Source: Persicobacter sp. CCB-QB2 (GTDB taxonomy: Bacteria > Bacteroidota > Bacteroidia > Cytophagales > Cyclobacteriaceae). From it: DNA of 64,000 nucleotides. Location: NCBI RefSeq assembly GCF_001274635.1, contig NZ_LBGV01000001.1, positions 434,001-498,000 on the forward strand, written 5' to 3'. The notes under the pieces were generated by a model. It was given only the letters and a program-made list of their open reading frames with translations, was not told where the DNA came from and did not search any database. The first letter of the stretch is position 1; every line of letters begins with the position of its first letter. The translations under genes were made by a program, and so were the position numbers. Positions 7,964 through 17,404 of this stretch are shown in pieces.

Positions 7964-8863
7964 TTATTTGGTAACGTTAGCACGGATTTTTTGAGTTTCC
8001 GAACCGATTTTCGCCAAAATTTCAGGAGTTATTTTTATTTCAGTAGTGGAGTTGTCAATAATGACCATTTCTCCATCCACCTCTTTCATTTCTGGCTCAT
8101 GGTAGGTATAAATAAACTCTACCTGATTGAAGGCCTCGATAAGTGGCTCAAAATCTTTTCTTAACTGGCCGATGTTAGGGTCCGAAGTTTTATAGAAATC
8201 CAAAAGGAGTTTTACCTGATCCAAAATGATTTTTTGCTCACCAATTTTATCGATAAGTCCCTGATTAGAAACGTCTGACTCAGCAACTTTCGTGGTAATA
8301 TGAAGAGCCTCAAGCCAACCACCAGTCAATAGTAAAACACTTAAATTTGCTCTCTTCTTCTGTTGAAGATACGCATTAATACTATTGAAGTTTTTAGTAG
8401 TAGTTAAAAGTAAAGAATCTAAATTACTACTATTAGTGGCTAATCTTTTGATTTCTTTAAAGTTAAAGAATTGCCCAATATTTAATCCTTCGGAAAGCTT
8501 CTGAATGGACTGTAAATAGTAAATCGCATCCTGATTCTGTTCGTAGATGTTGGTATAACCTAGATCAGTACCGTAAATCCCTAAGTTAATCGCTTTTTGA
8601 AAGTCACTGTTATAGTTAGAAGTGGCTTTTGGATCATTTAAGAATTCATTGTTATACTTAACTCCCTGGTCTTTTAATAAGAAAGAAATTTCCAAGGGAG
8701 AAGGGATTTGCTGGATAATACCTTCAATCACGTCCTGAGATACTTCAGGAGCACTAGTTTCCTGTTGAGCTTCAAATTCAGCATCCAGGTTTTCTGTGTT
8801 AGGTTTTTTATCAGAGCACGCCCAAAACATGAAAGGCAAGAGTCCTAATATTAGTTTTCTCAT
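7964..8863 (-). CDS. Conserved hypothetical lipoprotein
   Basis: A 299-residue protein beginning MRKLILGLLPFMFWACSDKK. This is a signal peptide with a lipobox-type cysteine at residue 16, so it is probably lipid-anchored in the envelope. The rest is mostly helical and hydrophilic, with a conserved-looking IPSPLEISFLLKDQGVKYN segment. No enzymatic motif is recognised. A frame extension of three residues upstream is less likely. A TAAATTTG box at 8870-8877 lies very close to this start, so transcription may begin nearly at the ATG. Confidence 0.78.
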   Translation of the reverse strand: MRKLILGLLPFMFWACSDKKPNTENLDAEFEAQQETSAPEVSQDVIEGIIQQIPSPLEISFLLKDQGVKYNNEFLNDPKATSNYNSDFQKAINLGIYGTDLGYTNIYEQNQDAIYYLQSIQKLSEGLNIGQFFNFKEIKRLATNSSNLDSLLLTTTKNFNSINAYLQQKKRANLSVLLLTGGWLEALHITTKVAESDVSNQGLIDKIGEQKIILDQVKLLLDFYKTSDPNIGQLRKDFEPLIEAFNQVEFIYTYHEPEMKEVDGEMVIIDNSTTEIKITPEILAKIGSETQKIRANVTK

Positions 8864-8953
8864 TACAAACAAATTTATTGTTAAAGGTAATAAAAAAAAG
8901 TCAATTTGAAATATTTGGTGAAAAGGTTAATCAATACTACTGTGTCTGCTTGA

Positions 8954-11900
8954 TTATCCTTCCGATTTCTTATTAAACTTTAGCTTGCCAAAACTATCAA
9001 TTAATTTTAGCAATAATTCTTTATACAAGGTAAAATATAAACAAGCTGTCATCAGCCAGATAATCGTAATATTGAACCAGAAGGTGTCAAAATAAACGCC
9101 AAATAAATGCTTTTGCGGGGCAAAGAAATGGGTACGATAATCCAACGCATGCTTCGGGTTCTCCGGGATTTGGAAGATAGGGTCCAGCTGCTGAAGCAAA
9201 TTTCCGTCATACTGTAAAATTCTATCCTGAACCGATAAGTTTCTTACCAAATCAGTAAGGCTTTCATTAGCGTACTCGTTTTTGAATTGATTCAAATCGT
9301 AGTTGGAGCCTTCAGCATTTTGAAGTTTATGCATATAGAACTCTTTCTTGGCTACTGCCTTATTAAAAAGTTCCAGATAGTGTCCCTCTAAATGTTCGAG
9401 ATAGTTTAAAATGATATCCTCAGTGCCTTGATTGAAGTTCTCCCGTTTCAGTAAAAGGTCTAAATCAATGTCCTCTAAGCCTTTTTGAAATTCTTCCCTG
9501 GCTAAGGCGTTTTTGATGGTGAGCAGATTATGATCTACCTGAGCAATCTCGTCCGGTTTTTCACTGTTGATATTGTTTTTGATATACAATAATTCTGCTT
9601 TGATTTCCTTGATGAAATAGCTGGCCTTAAAATCAGCCTGTCGTTCCTGTTGTTCCATCGGGAAATATACTGCCTCATAGGCATTGTCCCGGAACTGTTT
9701 TACGGCCAGGGCTTCATAGGACCATCTGGAAACCATTACATCTGCAATCACGGGTACCTTTCCTTTGGTGGAAATCATTTCATTCATTTTTTCAAATGGG
9801 AAAAGTAGTCCACTTAATACCATTTGCGGAATGATCACCAATGGGATTAGGATGTAAACGGTTACGGCTGAATTAAATGCAGAGGAAATATTAAGTCCCA
9901 GAATATTAGCAAAACAGGCAACAGAAAACATCACCAGCCAATAGGGGAACAGCATTCCTTTTATTTCGAGAATCATATTACTCACTAATACAAAACCCAA
10001 GGCTTGTATAGCGGATAATGTGAATAGGATTCCGATTTTGGACATCAGGTAACTGTTCCAACTCAGGTTCAGGAAGGATTCGCGTTTTCGGATCTTCTTA
10101 TCCCGGATGATTTCTTCCGCACTGACCGTGAGCCCCATAAACAAGGAAACGATTACCGCCATCATAATGAAGATGGGGATGTTCTCATTAAATCGATAAA
10201 TATAGCCGGACAAATCCGGGGCTGATTTATATCGAATGATAAAGGCTAACACGAGTGCTAAAACCGGCGCTTCCAACAAATTGATAATCATATACTGTTT
10301 GTTGGAAATCTTGGCCAGCACATCCCTTTTGAGGAAAATGGCCGCCTGTTTCAGGTAGTTGGGGATTTTTAAGCTTTTTTGAGGTTTTTCCTTTACGTCC
10401 GCAATGCGGGCATGGTCGAAATTTTCCTCGTATTTATTTTTCCACTGAGTGGGGGTGATTTTTCTTTTCTTGGTGAATTCCCCATATTCGTCCACTACCC
10501 TCGCTTCAACGATATTGAATATCTGTTCCGGGTTCACATTCCCACAGGAAGGGCACTGCCCACGTTCAGCATCTACCTGATTGGTTTCCCTTTTGAAATA
10601 GTTAACCGCTTCCACAGGATGTCCGTAGAAAATCTGATATCCACCCGTATCTAAAATGATCATTTTATCGAACATCTTATAGATGTCCGAGGAAGGTTGG
10701 TGAATCACTACAAAAATGAGCTTTCCTCTTAAAGACAGCTCCTTCAAAAGGTCAATCACATTTTCCGAATCTCGGGAAGACAAGCCTGAGGTCGGTTCAT
10801 CCACAAATAAGACGGCCGGCTCCCGGATAAGTTCCAACGCAATATTTAATCTCTTTCTTTGTCCACCAGAAATGGTTTTATCCAGGACGCTACCCACGCG
10901 CAAATCCTTTCTTGCCTCCAGTCCCAGGCTGGACAGAACATCCATAACGCGCTGATGAAGTTCCTCTTCGGGCATATCATCAAAGCAAAGCTTGGCATTA
11001 TAGTAAAGGTTTTCGTAAACGGTAAGCTCTTCAATCAACAGGTCGTCCTGCGCAATATAGCCGATCACCCCTTTAAGCTCTTCTTTGTCAAGGGGGTGGT
11101 TGAGATCGAGATTATTGATGGAGATTTTTCCGGCGGATGGGGCGTTGAGACCAGCCAATACATTGAGTAGGGTAGTCTTGCCCGCTCCCGATGCTCCCAT
11201 GATACCAATTAACTTGCCGGGGCCTTCCGAGATATTGATGTTTCTCAGACCAATATCACCATTAGGAAAGCGGAATTCCAGTTCATCCGCATTAAAAGAA
11301 AGAGCGGTCAGTTTATCTTCATGGAAAAAATTGCGGATTAAATCACTGTAGTACAGTGCAGCTCCTTTGGGCGTTTTAATGGTGCTTCCATTGGAAAACA
11401 AATATACTCCCCGGCCTTTCAATATGAAGCCATTGAGAATGATATCCTCATTGCCCACATATTTCACAAAGTACATCTCAACGCTTGGAATGCGAAGGAA
11501 ATGCAAATAGCCACGGATATCCCCCTTGATGTGTTTGCTTTCTTCACGCTTGGCTGCTTTCGACATGGTCAGAATAGTGTCTATTTCTGAATTGTCGTCC
11601 TCTTCCAAAAGGATAAAAGCTTCACAGGCTTTGTATTCGTCAGCGGTTAGTTTAAAAACAGAGGAAACTGTATTGATAATTTCCATTCGCTGAGGGGATA
11701 AGTTACGGTCTGACGCAACCAATTCCAACAGCTTCATCAACACCACCACCTTTTGCTTTTGGGTGAGGGTTTTGTTAATTTTTTTGCAGATGCCAAGCGT
11801 CCTGACAGAATCCTTCATAAGAGTTCTGCGGGGTTTCTTTTTGACCTCTGTCTGCTCACTGGCAGTATCCTCTTCTTCCTCTTCTTTTTTACCATAGCCC

Positions 11901-12064
11901 ACCAACTCATCATACATGGCGAGATAGTTGACTACCGTATCCTGATCTAATTCCTGTTTAAAAAAGCTGAGAACGTGTTGACGCTCTTTCTCTGTAACCC
12001 CGCCGTCTTGCTTGGTGATAATTGCAAAAAGCTGGGTGAGGGCTCTTAGTATCTCCTCACTCAT
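8954..12064 (-). CDS. TerB-like / ABC ATPase / ABC-2 permease fusion protein
   Basis: A 1036-residue single-chain ABC transporter. Residues 1 to about 160 resemble a TerB-type helical domain. A linker follows that looks like a small beta domain (about 185-255). The ATPase then has Walker A MGASGAGKTT near residue 290, signature ISGGQRKRLNIALEL and Walker B VLFVDEPTSGLSSRDS, as in the ABCG/white group. A CPSCG element near residue 510 may bind metal with other residues. The C-terminal third has about six membrane helices interrupted by a long hydrophilic loop. Substrate unknown. It lies downstream of siaC after a terminator-like hairpin. Confidence 0.85.
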   Translation of the reverse strand: MSEEILRALTQLFAIITKQDGGVTEKERQHVLSFFKQELDQDTVVNYLAMYDELVGYGKKEEEEEDTASEQTEVKKKPRRTLMKDSVRTLGICKKINKTLTQKQKVVVLMKLLELVASDRNLSPQRMEIINTVSSVFKLTADEYKACEAFILLEEDDNSEIDTILTMSKAAKREESKHIKGDIRGYLHFLRIPSVEMYFVKYVGNEDIILNGFILKGRGVYLFSNGSTIKTPKGAALYYSDLIRNFFHEDKLTALSFNADELEFRFPNGDIGLRNINISEGPGKLIGIMGASGAGKTTLLNVLAGLNAPSAGKISINNLDLNHPLDKEELKGVIGYIAQDDLLIEELTVYENLYYNAKLCFDDMPEEELHQRVMDVLSSLGLEARKDLRVGSVLDKTISGGQRKRLNIALELIREPAVLFVDEPTSGLSSRDSENVIDLLKELSLRGKLIFVVIHQPSSDIYKMFDKMIILDTGGYQIFYGHPVEAVNYFKRETNQVDAERGQCPSCGNVNPEQIFNIVEARVVDEYGEFTKKRKITPTQWKNKYEENFDHARIADVKEKPQKSLKIPNYLKQAAIFLKRDVLAKISNKQYMIINLLEAPVLALVLAFIIRYKSAPDLSGYIYRFNENIPIFIMMAVIVSLFMGLTVSAEEIIRDKKIRKRESFLNLSWNSYLMSKIGILFTLSAIQALGFVLVSNMILEIKGMLFPYWLVMFSVACFANILGLNISSAFNSAVTVYILIPLVIIPQMVLSGLLFPFEKMNEMISTKGKVPVIADVMVSRWSYEALAVKQFRDNAYEAVYFPMEQQERQADFKASYFIKEIKAELLYIKNNINSEKPDEIAQVDHNLLTIKNALAREEFQKGLEDIDLDLLLKRENFNQGTEDIILNYLEHLEGHYLELFNKAVAKKEFYMHKLQNAEGSNYDLNQFKNEYANESLTDLVRNLSVQDRILQYDGNLLQQLDPIFQIPENPKHALDYRTHFFAPQKHLFGVYFDTFWFNITIIWLMTACLYFTLYKELLLKLIDSFGKLKFNKKSEG

Positions 12065-12090
12065 AGGATTTGGTGTGTTGGGTTGATGTT

Positions 12091-12119
12091 AAAAATGCAG
12101 GATAAAGCTACCCTGCATT
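12091..12119 (-). terminator. Terminator or attenuator between siaC and the ABC fusion gene
   Basis: On the minus strand AATGCAGG and CCTGCATT form a perfect 8-bp stem with a loop of about ten bases, followed by TTTTTAAC. It lies in the 76-base gap, so it probably ends or weakens the upstream operon before the transporter gene. Confidence 0.65.
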
Positions 12120-12140
12120 CTTGTTTCAAGCTAGTGTATA

Positions 12141-12503
12141 TTAATACTCTTTGAATTCAAATTCCAGGTCCACCAATTCAGAGAATTCTTCCCCGGCCTC
12201 CTGCATATCTTCATCATCCTCCAGATAATACCAGTGGATTACCGTTCCCTCAATTTCCTCCAATGCCGACAGAACATCCAAAATTAATTTTGAAGAAGCC
12301 GTATTAAAATACTCCAACTTAAAAACAAACTCGGTCTTTGGGTTGGCGGCATTTTCATATTCACCGATCCAGTCCAAAATAGGTTGATAGAAACCCTGAG
12401 AATCTTCAGGAAGCGAGCGCCCTGAAATCTCAAAAATACCATTGTCCTTGTCTAGCAAGATTTTTGGGGTATCCTCTGTGCCTTCTAGGTTGATAATATT
12501 CAT
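12141..12503 (-). CDS. siaC: SiaC family regulatory phosphoprotein (DUF1987)
   Basis: A 120-residue protein with the DUF1987/SiaC pattern: N-terminal two-strand segment with TPKILLD and GIFEISGRSLPED, central YFNTASSKLILDVL, and an acidic C-terminus. In Pseudomonas SiaC is phosphorylated on a threonine by SiaB and dephosphorylated by SiaA. The Thr/Ser residues of YFNTASS are the likely equivalent here, by family knowledge rather than proof. It is directly downstream of a SiaB-like kinase and a SiaA-like phosphatase, which strongly supports the call. No SiaD diguanylate cyclase is present in this window. Confidence 0.85.
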   Translation of the reverse strand: MNIINLEGTEDTPKILLDKDNGIFEISGRSLPEDSQGFYQPILDWIGEYENAANPKTEFVFKLEYFNTASSKLILDVLSALEEIEGTVIHWYYLEDDEDMQEAGEEFSELVDLEFEFKEY

Positions 12504-12531
12504 TTTTTTGAAATTAGTTTTCTTAAATTTT

Positions 12532-13059
12532 TTAAGCGCGTCTGATGCAGGTTTTTAGAGAGAAAAAAGAATAAGCATCATCCAAAGGTTTGAAGTCATA
12601 AGCTAATTCTTGACCGGATTTACGAGCCATATCCACAAAACCTAGTCCTGCGCCTCCTTTATCGGAGATAGAAGTGTTTTTAATAATCTCTTTATAAAGG
12701 CTTTTTAAACCTTCTTTATCTAGAGAGTTGATCTCTTCCAATTTGGATTTCAGGCCTTCCACAAATTCGTTTCGGATAGGGTTGCCGGAAGTGATCACGT
12801 ATTGCTCATTTTCTTTTCCAATCATGAAAATGGCTTGTTTATTGGCCTCGTCCTCACCATGCTTTACAATGTTTTGCAAGCACTCGACCATTACGTTAAA
12901 AACTTTTCTTTTTGTACTCGATTCTTCTCCGATCGAATCCATATTCCTCTCAGCCATGGCAAGAACGGACTTTGTTATTTCCTGGGTAAATTCCCCCTCA
13001 TAAACCAAAATCAGATTGTTCTCCAACATGGTCTTGTGTAGATCAAAAATGAATTTCAT
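12532..13059 (-). CDS. siaB: SiaB family protein kinase
   Basis: A 175-residue single-domain GHKL-type kinase. The N-box-like segment MVECLQNIVKHGED and a glycine-rich KGGAGLGFVDMARKSG stretch support ATP binding. SiaB kinases phosphorylate SiaC. The gene lies 28 bases upstream of siaC and about 125 bases downstream of the PP2C sensor gene. That gap holds a TAAATTTG box (13092-13099), so a secondary promoter is possible. Confidence 0.83.
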   Translation of the reverse strand: MKFIFDLHKTMLENNLILVYEGEFTQEITKSVLAMAERNMDSIGEESSTKRKVFNVMVECLQNIVKHGEDEANKQAIFMIGKENEQYVITSGNPIRNEFVEGLKSKLEEINSLDKEGLKSLYKEIIKNTSISDKGGAGLGFVDMARKSGQELAYDFKPLDDAYSFFSLKTCIRRA

Positions 13060-13091
13060 AGGATGAACGGTTTGAAAACAAGATGTATTAA

Positions 13092-13099
13092 CAAATTTA
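13092..13099 (-). promoter_or_regulatory. Candidate -7 box upstream of siaB
   Basis: TAAATTTG on the minus strand matches TAnnTTTG, 32 bases before the siaB ATG in an AT-rich 125-base gap. No convincing -33 box. Confidence 0.3.
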
Positions 13100-13184
13100 T
13101 TGATTAACAGTATTAATTTATAATCTTACCTAAAGTTTAAGACTTTGTCTTGAAATATTAAACTTTGAAGTAACTTTTATCCCA

Positions 13185-16100
13185 TTAAAAGCGAATCGCC
13201 ATTAACAAGACATCATCAGTCTGCTTATAGTCAGCCTTCCAGTCAACCCATGCACCCTCAAAGACTTTCTGCATTTCCTTCATCGGTAAGTTATGGTTAG
13301 TTTGAATAAGTTCACGTAGCCTTTTCGGACCGAATTTTCGGTTCAAAGGACCACCAAACTGATCAGGGAATCCATCAGAACAGAACACAATCAAATCGTC
13401 TTTCTGCATTTCTAATTCATGCGTGGTGAAGTCGGTCTGATTACGATAACGTCCTCCGCCAATAGCGAATTTGTTACCTTTGATTTCTTCCAATGTACCT
13501 TGGTTCACAAAATAAAGCGATCGATGCGCTCCCGCAAATGATACTTTATTTGTTTTTTTATTAATTTTTACAAGTGCCAAGTCCATTCCATCTTTACTCA
13601 TGGAATCTCCTCTTTCCTGTTTTAAAGTCTCTGTAACTCCCGCATCTAACATGTCGAGGATTTTTCCCGGATCTGATATTTTCTGAGATTTTACAATATC
13701 ATTCAGTAAGAAGTATCCGATCAGGGAGATCAACGCGCCCGGAACACCGTGGCCAGTACAATCAACGGCTGCTAAATAAACATCATCTCCAACCTCTGCA
13801 TACCAAGGGAAGTCACCACTGACCACGTCCTTGGCTTTGTAAAAGATCATGGAGTCCGGCAAATGTTTTTCAATGACCTGTTCGTCCGGAACAATGGCCC
13901 ACTGGATACGCTTGGCATAGTTGATGGATTCCGTAATTTTCTTATTCTGATTTTTAACCTCCAGCTCAATTAATTTGCGTTCGGTAATATCATGAGAAAC
14001 CACCAATACCGATTCGATATTTTCTTCTTCGTCAAATTCCGGAATACCCCTAAGCTGCATAATCCGCTCTCCCATTTTATCAGAAGGGAAGTTAATCTCC
14101 ACTGCTTTTTGAGCGCCTATTTCCATTACATCTGCAATGATTTCATTGTATTTTGATGTAATGTTTTCAGGGATTTCGGCTTCTTCAAAGGACTTTTCCG
14201 TAAAGTCTTCCGGCGTTTTATCCGTGTATTGCTCAATGGTCGGGTTAATATAGAACACCTTGCCATCCTGATTGAATCGGGTGATAAGGTCAGGAGAGTT
14301 TTCTGAAAGAGATTGCATTTTCGATCTCATACGCTCCTCTTGCTCCGCTCTTTTTCTTTCGGTGATATCACGGTAATTGAATAGAAGTCCCGCAATAGCC
14401 GGGTCGTTCAGGTGATTATTACCGGTGGCCTCTAGCCAAATGGCTTCTCCATCTTTTTTGCGATACTCAAATTGCAGGTTGACCGCTTCGTTGGCATTAT
14501 TAATCAGGTTAGTGAATTCCTGCTGTAATGCTGCGCGGTAATGCTCCAGTACTTTTCCGGAATCATTAGTGCCCTCCAGTTCTTCTGGTTTATAGCCAAA
14601 AATTTTGGTAACCGATGGAGAAACGTATTTGATATTTCCGTTGCGATCATAAATCGTAATGACCTCGGATGCATTTTCAAGTAAAAGCTGCATTTGTCGC
14701 TGCCCACGATTCACTTCGTCAATCTGCTCTTCCAACTGTTGGTTGGTGCGTTGCAGCTCTTCCTGGGTAGCCTGCATTTCTTCTGCATTTTGCTGAAGAA
14801 TTTCCTGCTTTTCCTGTAATTCGTTGGACATCTTTCTGGATTCATCCAGTAAGCGTCTTGTGGTGGCGTTGACCTTGATGTTGGAAATAGTTCGGGCAAT
14901 AATCACCGATATTTCCTGAACAAATTTTACGTCAGATGGAGAGAATCGCTCAAAACCGGCAAATTCGACTACGCCATAAACCTCTTCCTCTGTAATTAAA
15001 GGCACCACCAAAATACAGGTTGGTCTTTGATCCCCAAGTAGTCCGGAGGTTACGGTAACATAGTCATAGGGAATCTCCGTCCTTAAGACAATGTCTTTCT
15101 CTGCCGCGGCCTGTCCCACTAAACCTTCCGCAAATTTGAAGGTACTTTTCAGGTATTTCTTTCTGTTGTAGGCATAACTGGCACGCATAGCGATCGTGCT
15201 TTTTCGAATATCGTCCTGATCGTCCTCTTTTTCAATGGTATAGAAGGCGCCCTGGATGGCGTTGATTTTAGCGCAAACAAACTGCACTATTTCATCTCCC
15301 AGTACATCAAGTTCATCATGAGAACGAAGGATTTCAGAAATTTCCGCCAGGCCATGGACAATGCGGTTTCGCTCTTTATCTCTGGCTTCCGCTTCCTGAA
15401 TATTGTCCCGCATGTTGATCAGTGAATTTCCTAAAGAATCTTTATCACTGAGCGGTTCATAATCTACATCAAACTGTCCTTTTCCAATTTTATGGGCAAA
15501 CTGAGCGGTTCTCTTTAGTCCGGAAACCAAATGAGAGACATCCTCGGCCATTAAACCAATTTCATCTTTGCCCTCCTGATCAATTTTTTCAGGCAACACG
15601 CCACTTCCTACCAGCTGCAGGGTTACTCTCAATCGGTGAAGGGCTTGCGTTAGGAATTTGGAGAAGATGGTCGTAATGATAAGTGCAATAATGATTACTG
15701 CAATGCCTGCGGCAATAAATTGCCAAATCAGCCTGGTGGAATTGTTGTAAACCTCAGATTCATCAATCTTGGTGATAATCCCCATCCCCAGGTTGGGGAT
15801 TTCTGCCCAGCTGGCCAATACGCGATCCCCGGCATAGTCTGTTTGGTAGCCCGTCGCCTGTTGTCCTTTAATGGCCCACATATAATAGGCATGAGTGAGG
15901 TCTTCCGCATATATATCCTGCTGCTGTTGTTTTTTCAAAGGAGAGGCCAGGATGATTTTTTCCTTTTGGGCGTAAACGATAAACGATTCGCCGGTTTCAC
16001 CGAGTTGATCCGAACGCTGAATGATGTTGAATAACGATGTCGCATCTGCTTCAGCCAAAAGGGTGTAACGCTTTTCTCCTGCCTGAATCTGTTTTCCTAG

Positions 16101-16565
16101 CGTATAAACAGTCACTTTTCCTTTCTTATATGCAGGGCTGATCAGGCTTGGGGCGTCGATATTTGATAAAATAACACCGGTAGGATCCTCAATGAATTGA
16201 TTGACTGCCGCTGCTTCATCTGAGGCCAAAACGATCCCCTCCGCGTCTACTAAATAAAGGTGAGTGAAAGTATATTTTGGGAGAATCTGTTGAATTTTAC
16301 CCATGGACGGCAGGGAGTCCGTCTCATTTAATTTGTTTTGGACACTATTAGCGATGGTAGTGAGCCAGTTTTTTTGGTTGTTGACCAGCGCATTGATCTG
16401 TTCCGCTTTTAACTCGTTGTGCGTCTCAATCGTGCGGCTGAACTGCTCCTGGGTAGTTTTCTTGGATAGGCGATACCCTAAAAATCCCATTAAGCTCACA
16501 GCCAACAGCATCATGAAAAATATGATGACCGAGATTTTAGCGCCAAATTTTAAATCTTTTAACAT
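13185..16565 (-). CDS. SiaA-like membrane sensor with PP2C (SpoIIE) phosphatase domain
   Basis: An 1126-residue sensor phosphatase. Order: membrane helix (about 12-30), extracytoplasmic Cache-like region to about 270, second helix (about 275-300), HAMP-like linker, GAF domain (about 400-560), a coiled coil rich in Glu/Gln (about 570-630), two PAS domains (about 635-750 and 760-880), and a C-terminal SpoIIE/PP2C domain with metal-binding DVVSGDFPW and AAVDCTGHGVPGA. It probably senses an external signal and dephosphorylates SiaC. It is much larger than SiaA of Pseudomonas. It follows the GAF protein gene by 20 bases. Confidence 0.85.
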   Translation of the reverse strand: MLKDLKFGAKISVIIFFMMLLAVSLMGFLGYRLSKKTTQEQFSRTIETHNELKAEQINALVNNQKNWLTTIANSVQNKLNETDSLPSMGKIQQILPKYTFTHLYLVDAEGIVLASDEAAAVNQFIEDPTGVILSNIDAPSLISPAYKKGKVTVYTLGKQIQAGEKRYTLLAEADATSLFNIIQRSDQLGETGESFIVYAQKEKIILASPLKKQQQQDIYAEDLTHAYYMWAIKGQQATGYQTDYAGDRVLASWAEIPNLGMGIITKIDESEVYNNSTRLIWQFIAAGIAVIIIALIITTIFSKFLTQALHRLRVTLQLVGSGVLPEKIDQEGKDEIGLMAEDVSHLVSGLKRTAQFAHKIGKGQFDVDYEPLSDKDSLGNSLINMRDNIQEAEARDKERNRIVHGLAEISEILRSHDELDVLGDEIVQFVCAKINAIQGAFYTIEKEDDQDDIRKSTIAMRASYAYNRKKYLKSTFKFAEGLVGQAAAEKDIVLRTEIPYDYVTVTSGLLGDQRPTCILVVPLITEEEVYGVVEFAGFERFSPSDVKFVQEISVIIARTISNIKVNATTRRLLDESRKMSNELQEKQEILQQNAEEMQATQEELQRTNQQLEEQIDEVNRGQRQMQLLLENASEVITIYDRNGNIKYVSPSVTKIFGYKPEELEGTNDSGKVLEHYRAALQQEFTNLINNANEAVNLQFEYRKKDGEAIWLEATGNNHLNDPAIAGLLFNYRDITERKRAEQEERMRSKMQSLSENSPDLITRFNQDGKVFYINPTIEQYTDKTPEDFTEKSFEEAEIPENITSKYNEIIADVMEIGAQKAVEINFPSDKMGERIMQLRGIPEFDEEENIESVLVVSHDITERKLIELEVKNQNKKITESINYAKRIQWAIVPDEQVIEKHLPDSMIFYKAKDVVSGDFPWYAEVGDDVYLAAVDCTGHGVPGALISLIGYFLLNDIVKSQKISDPGKILDMLDAGVTETLKQERGDSMSKDGMDLALVKINKKTNKVSFAGAHRSLYFVNQGTLEEIKGNKFAIGGGRYRNQTDFTTHELEMQKDDLIVFCSDGFPDQFGGPLNRKFGPKRLRELIQTNHNLPMKEMQKVFEGAWVDWKADYKQTDDVLLMAIRF

Positions 16566-16585
16566 GGTTGACTAGGGATTTTAAA

Positions 16586-17404
16586 TTAACTTTTGGCTAA
16601 AGCAGCAGGCTTTGGCAATTGCTCTACCAGCTGATTTAATACATGATTGATGAAATCGATATCCTGAGAGGTGAAAGCAGTAAAGGATGCAATTTCCACC
16701 ACTCCAAGCACCTGTCCCTCCGACAGAATAGGAAGTACTGCCAGTGCGGTAGGGTTAGACTCTCCCAGGCCTGAGAGAATTCTAATGTATCCTTCAGGAA
16801 TTTTATTCAAATTGTAAGCCTGACCCTCCTTAATACATTGTCCAATAATACCATCTCCCTGCTCAATTTCGAATTTGGAAGATTCTCCCACAGAGAAGGC
16901 ATAGCCAGCCTGAAAAATCGCTTTTTTGATTTCTTCCTGCTCTTCGATCAGGTAAAGTGCACCTTGGCCCGCTTCTAATTCCTTACATAATTTATGCAGT
17001 ACCTTTTCAAGCCCCTCTTTTAATTGGTTGCTTTCATTGAATATTCGTTCCACTAATCCGCTGTCCCAATAGGTACGGTGTTGTTCTTCAGAGGCGATTA
17101 TTTCTTCGCTGTTGTCTTCATCCGAGTGGCGGTCAATGTAAATTACCTGAGATTCCCCCGCATTTCTAATCGCACTGACATAAAAAAGCAAGGCGACTAT
17201 GGTCAGGATCAGGTTGCCAACAATAATAAGTTGAAGGGGTAAAACTTCGGATTGAATTTGCGGTAGCTGATCCAATTGAAGGGTTTCCAGATTATTCATT
17301 AACTGGTCCGGAAGTAAATATCCGGTAACCGCCGCCACCAGCGAAATGACGATGGTGATGGAAGCCAGGGCTAATCCAAAGATGTTCCTTTTTTGCTGTT
17401 TCAT
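16586..17404 (-). CDS. Membrane-anchored GAF domain protein
   Basis: A 272-residue protein with two N-terminal membrane helices (about 9-31 and 56-80) and a GAF domain over about residues 120-260 (GQGALYLIEEQEE, then VLGVVEIASFTAF). The GAF part resembles that of the neighbouring PP2C sensor, so the two may arise from a shared module. It lacks any output domain and may be a co-sensor or adaptor. Its start overlaps the end of cheB by four bases (ATGA), indicating coupling. Confidence 0.8.
   Translation of the reverse strand: MKQQKRNIFGLALASITIVISLVAAVTGYLLPDQLMNNLETLQLDQLPQIQSEVLPLQLIIVGNLILTIVALLFYVSAIRNAGESQVIYIDRHSDEDNSEEIIASEEQHRTYWDSGLVERIFNESNQLKEGLEKVLHKLCKELEAGQGALYLIEEQEEIKKAIFQAGYAFSVGESSKFEIEQGDGIIGQCIKEGQAYNLNKIPEGYIRILSGLGESNPTALAVLPILSEGQVLGVVEIASFTAFTSQDIDFINHVLNQLVEQLPKPAALAKS

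Noticed and set aside
10859-11170. Long plus-strand frames opposite the ABC fusion
   Set aside because: Antisense to a domain-rich gene; codon use reflects the real strand.
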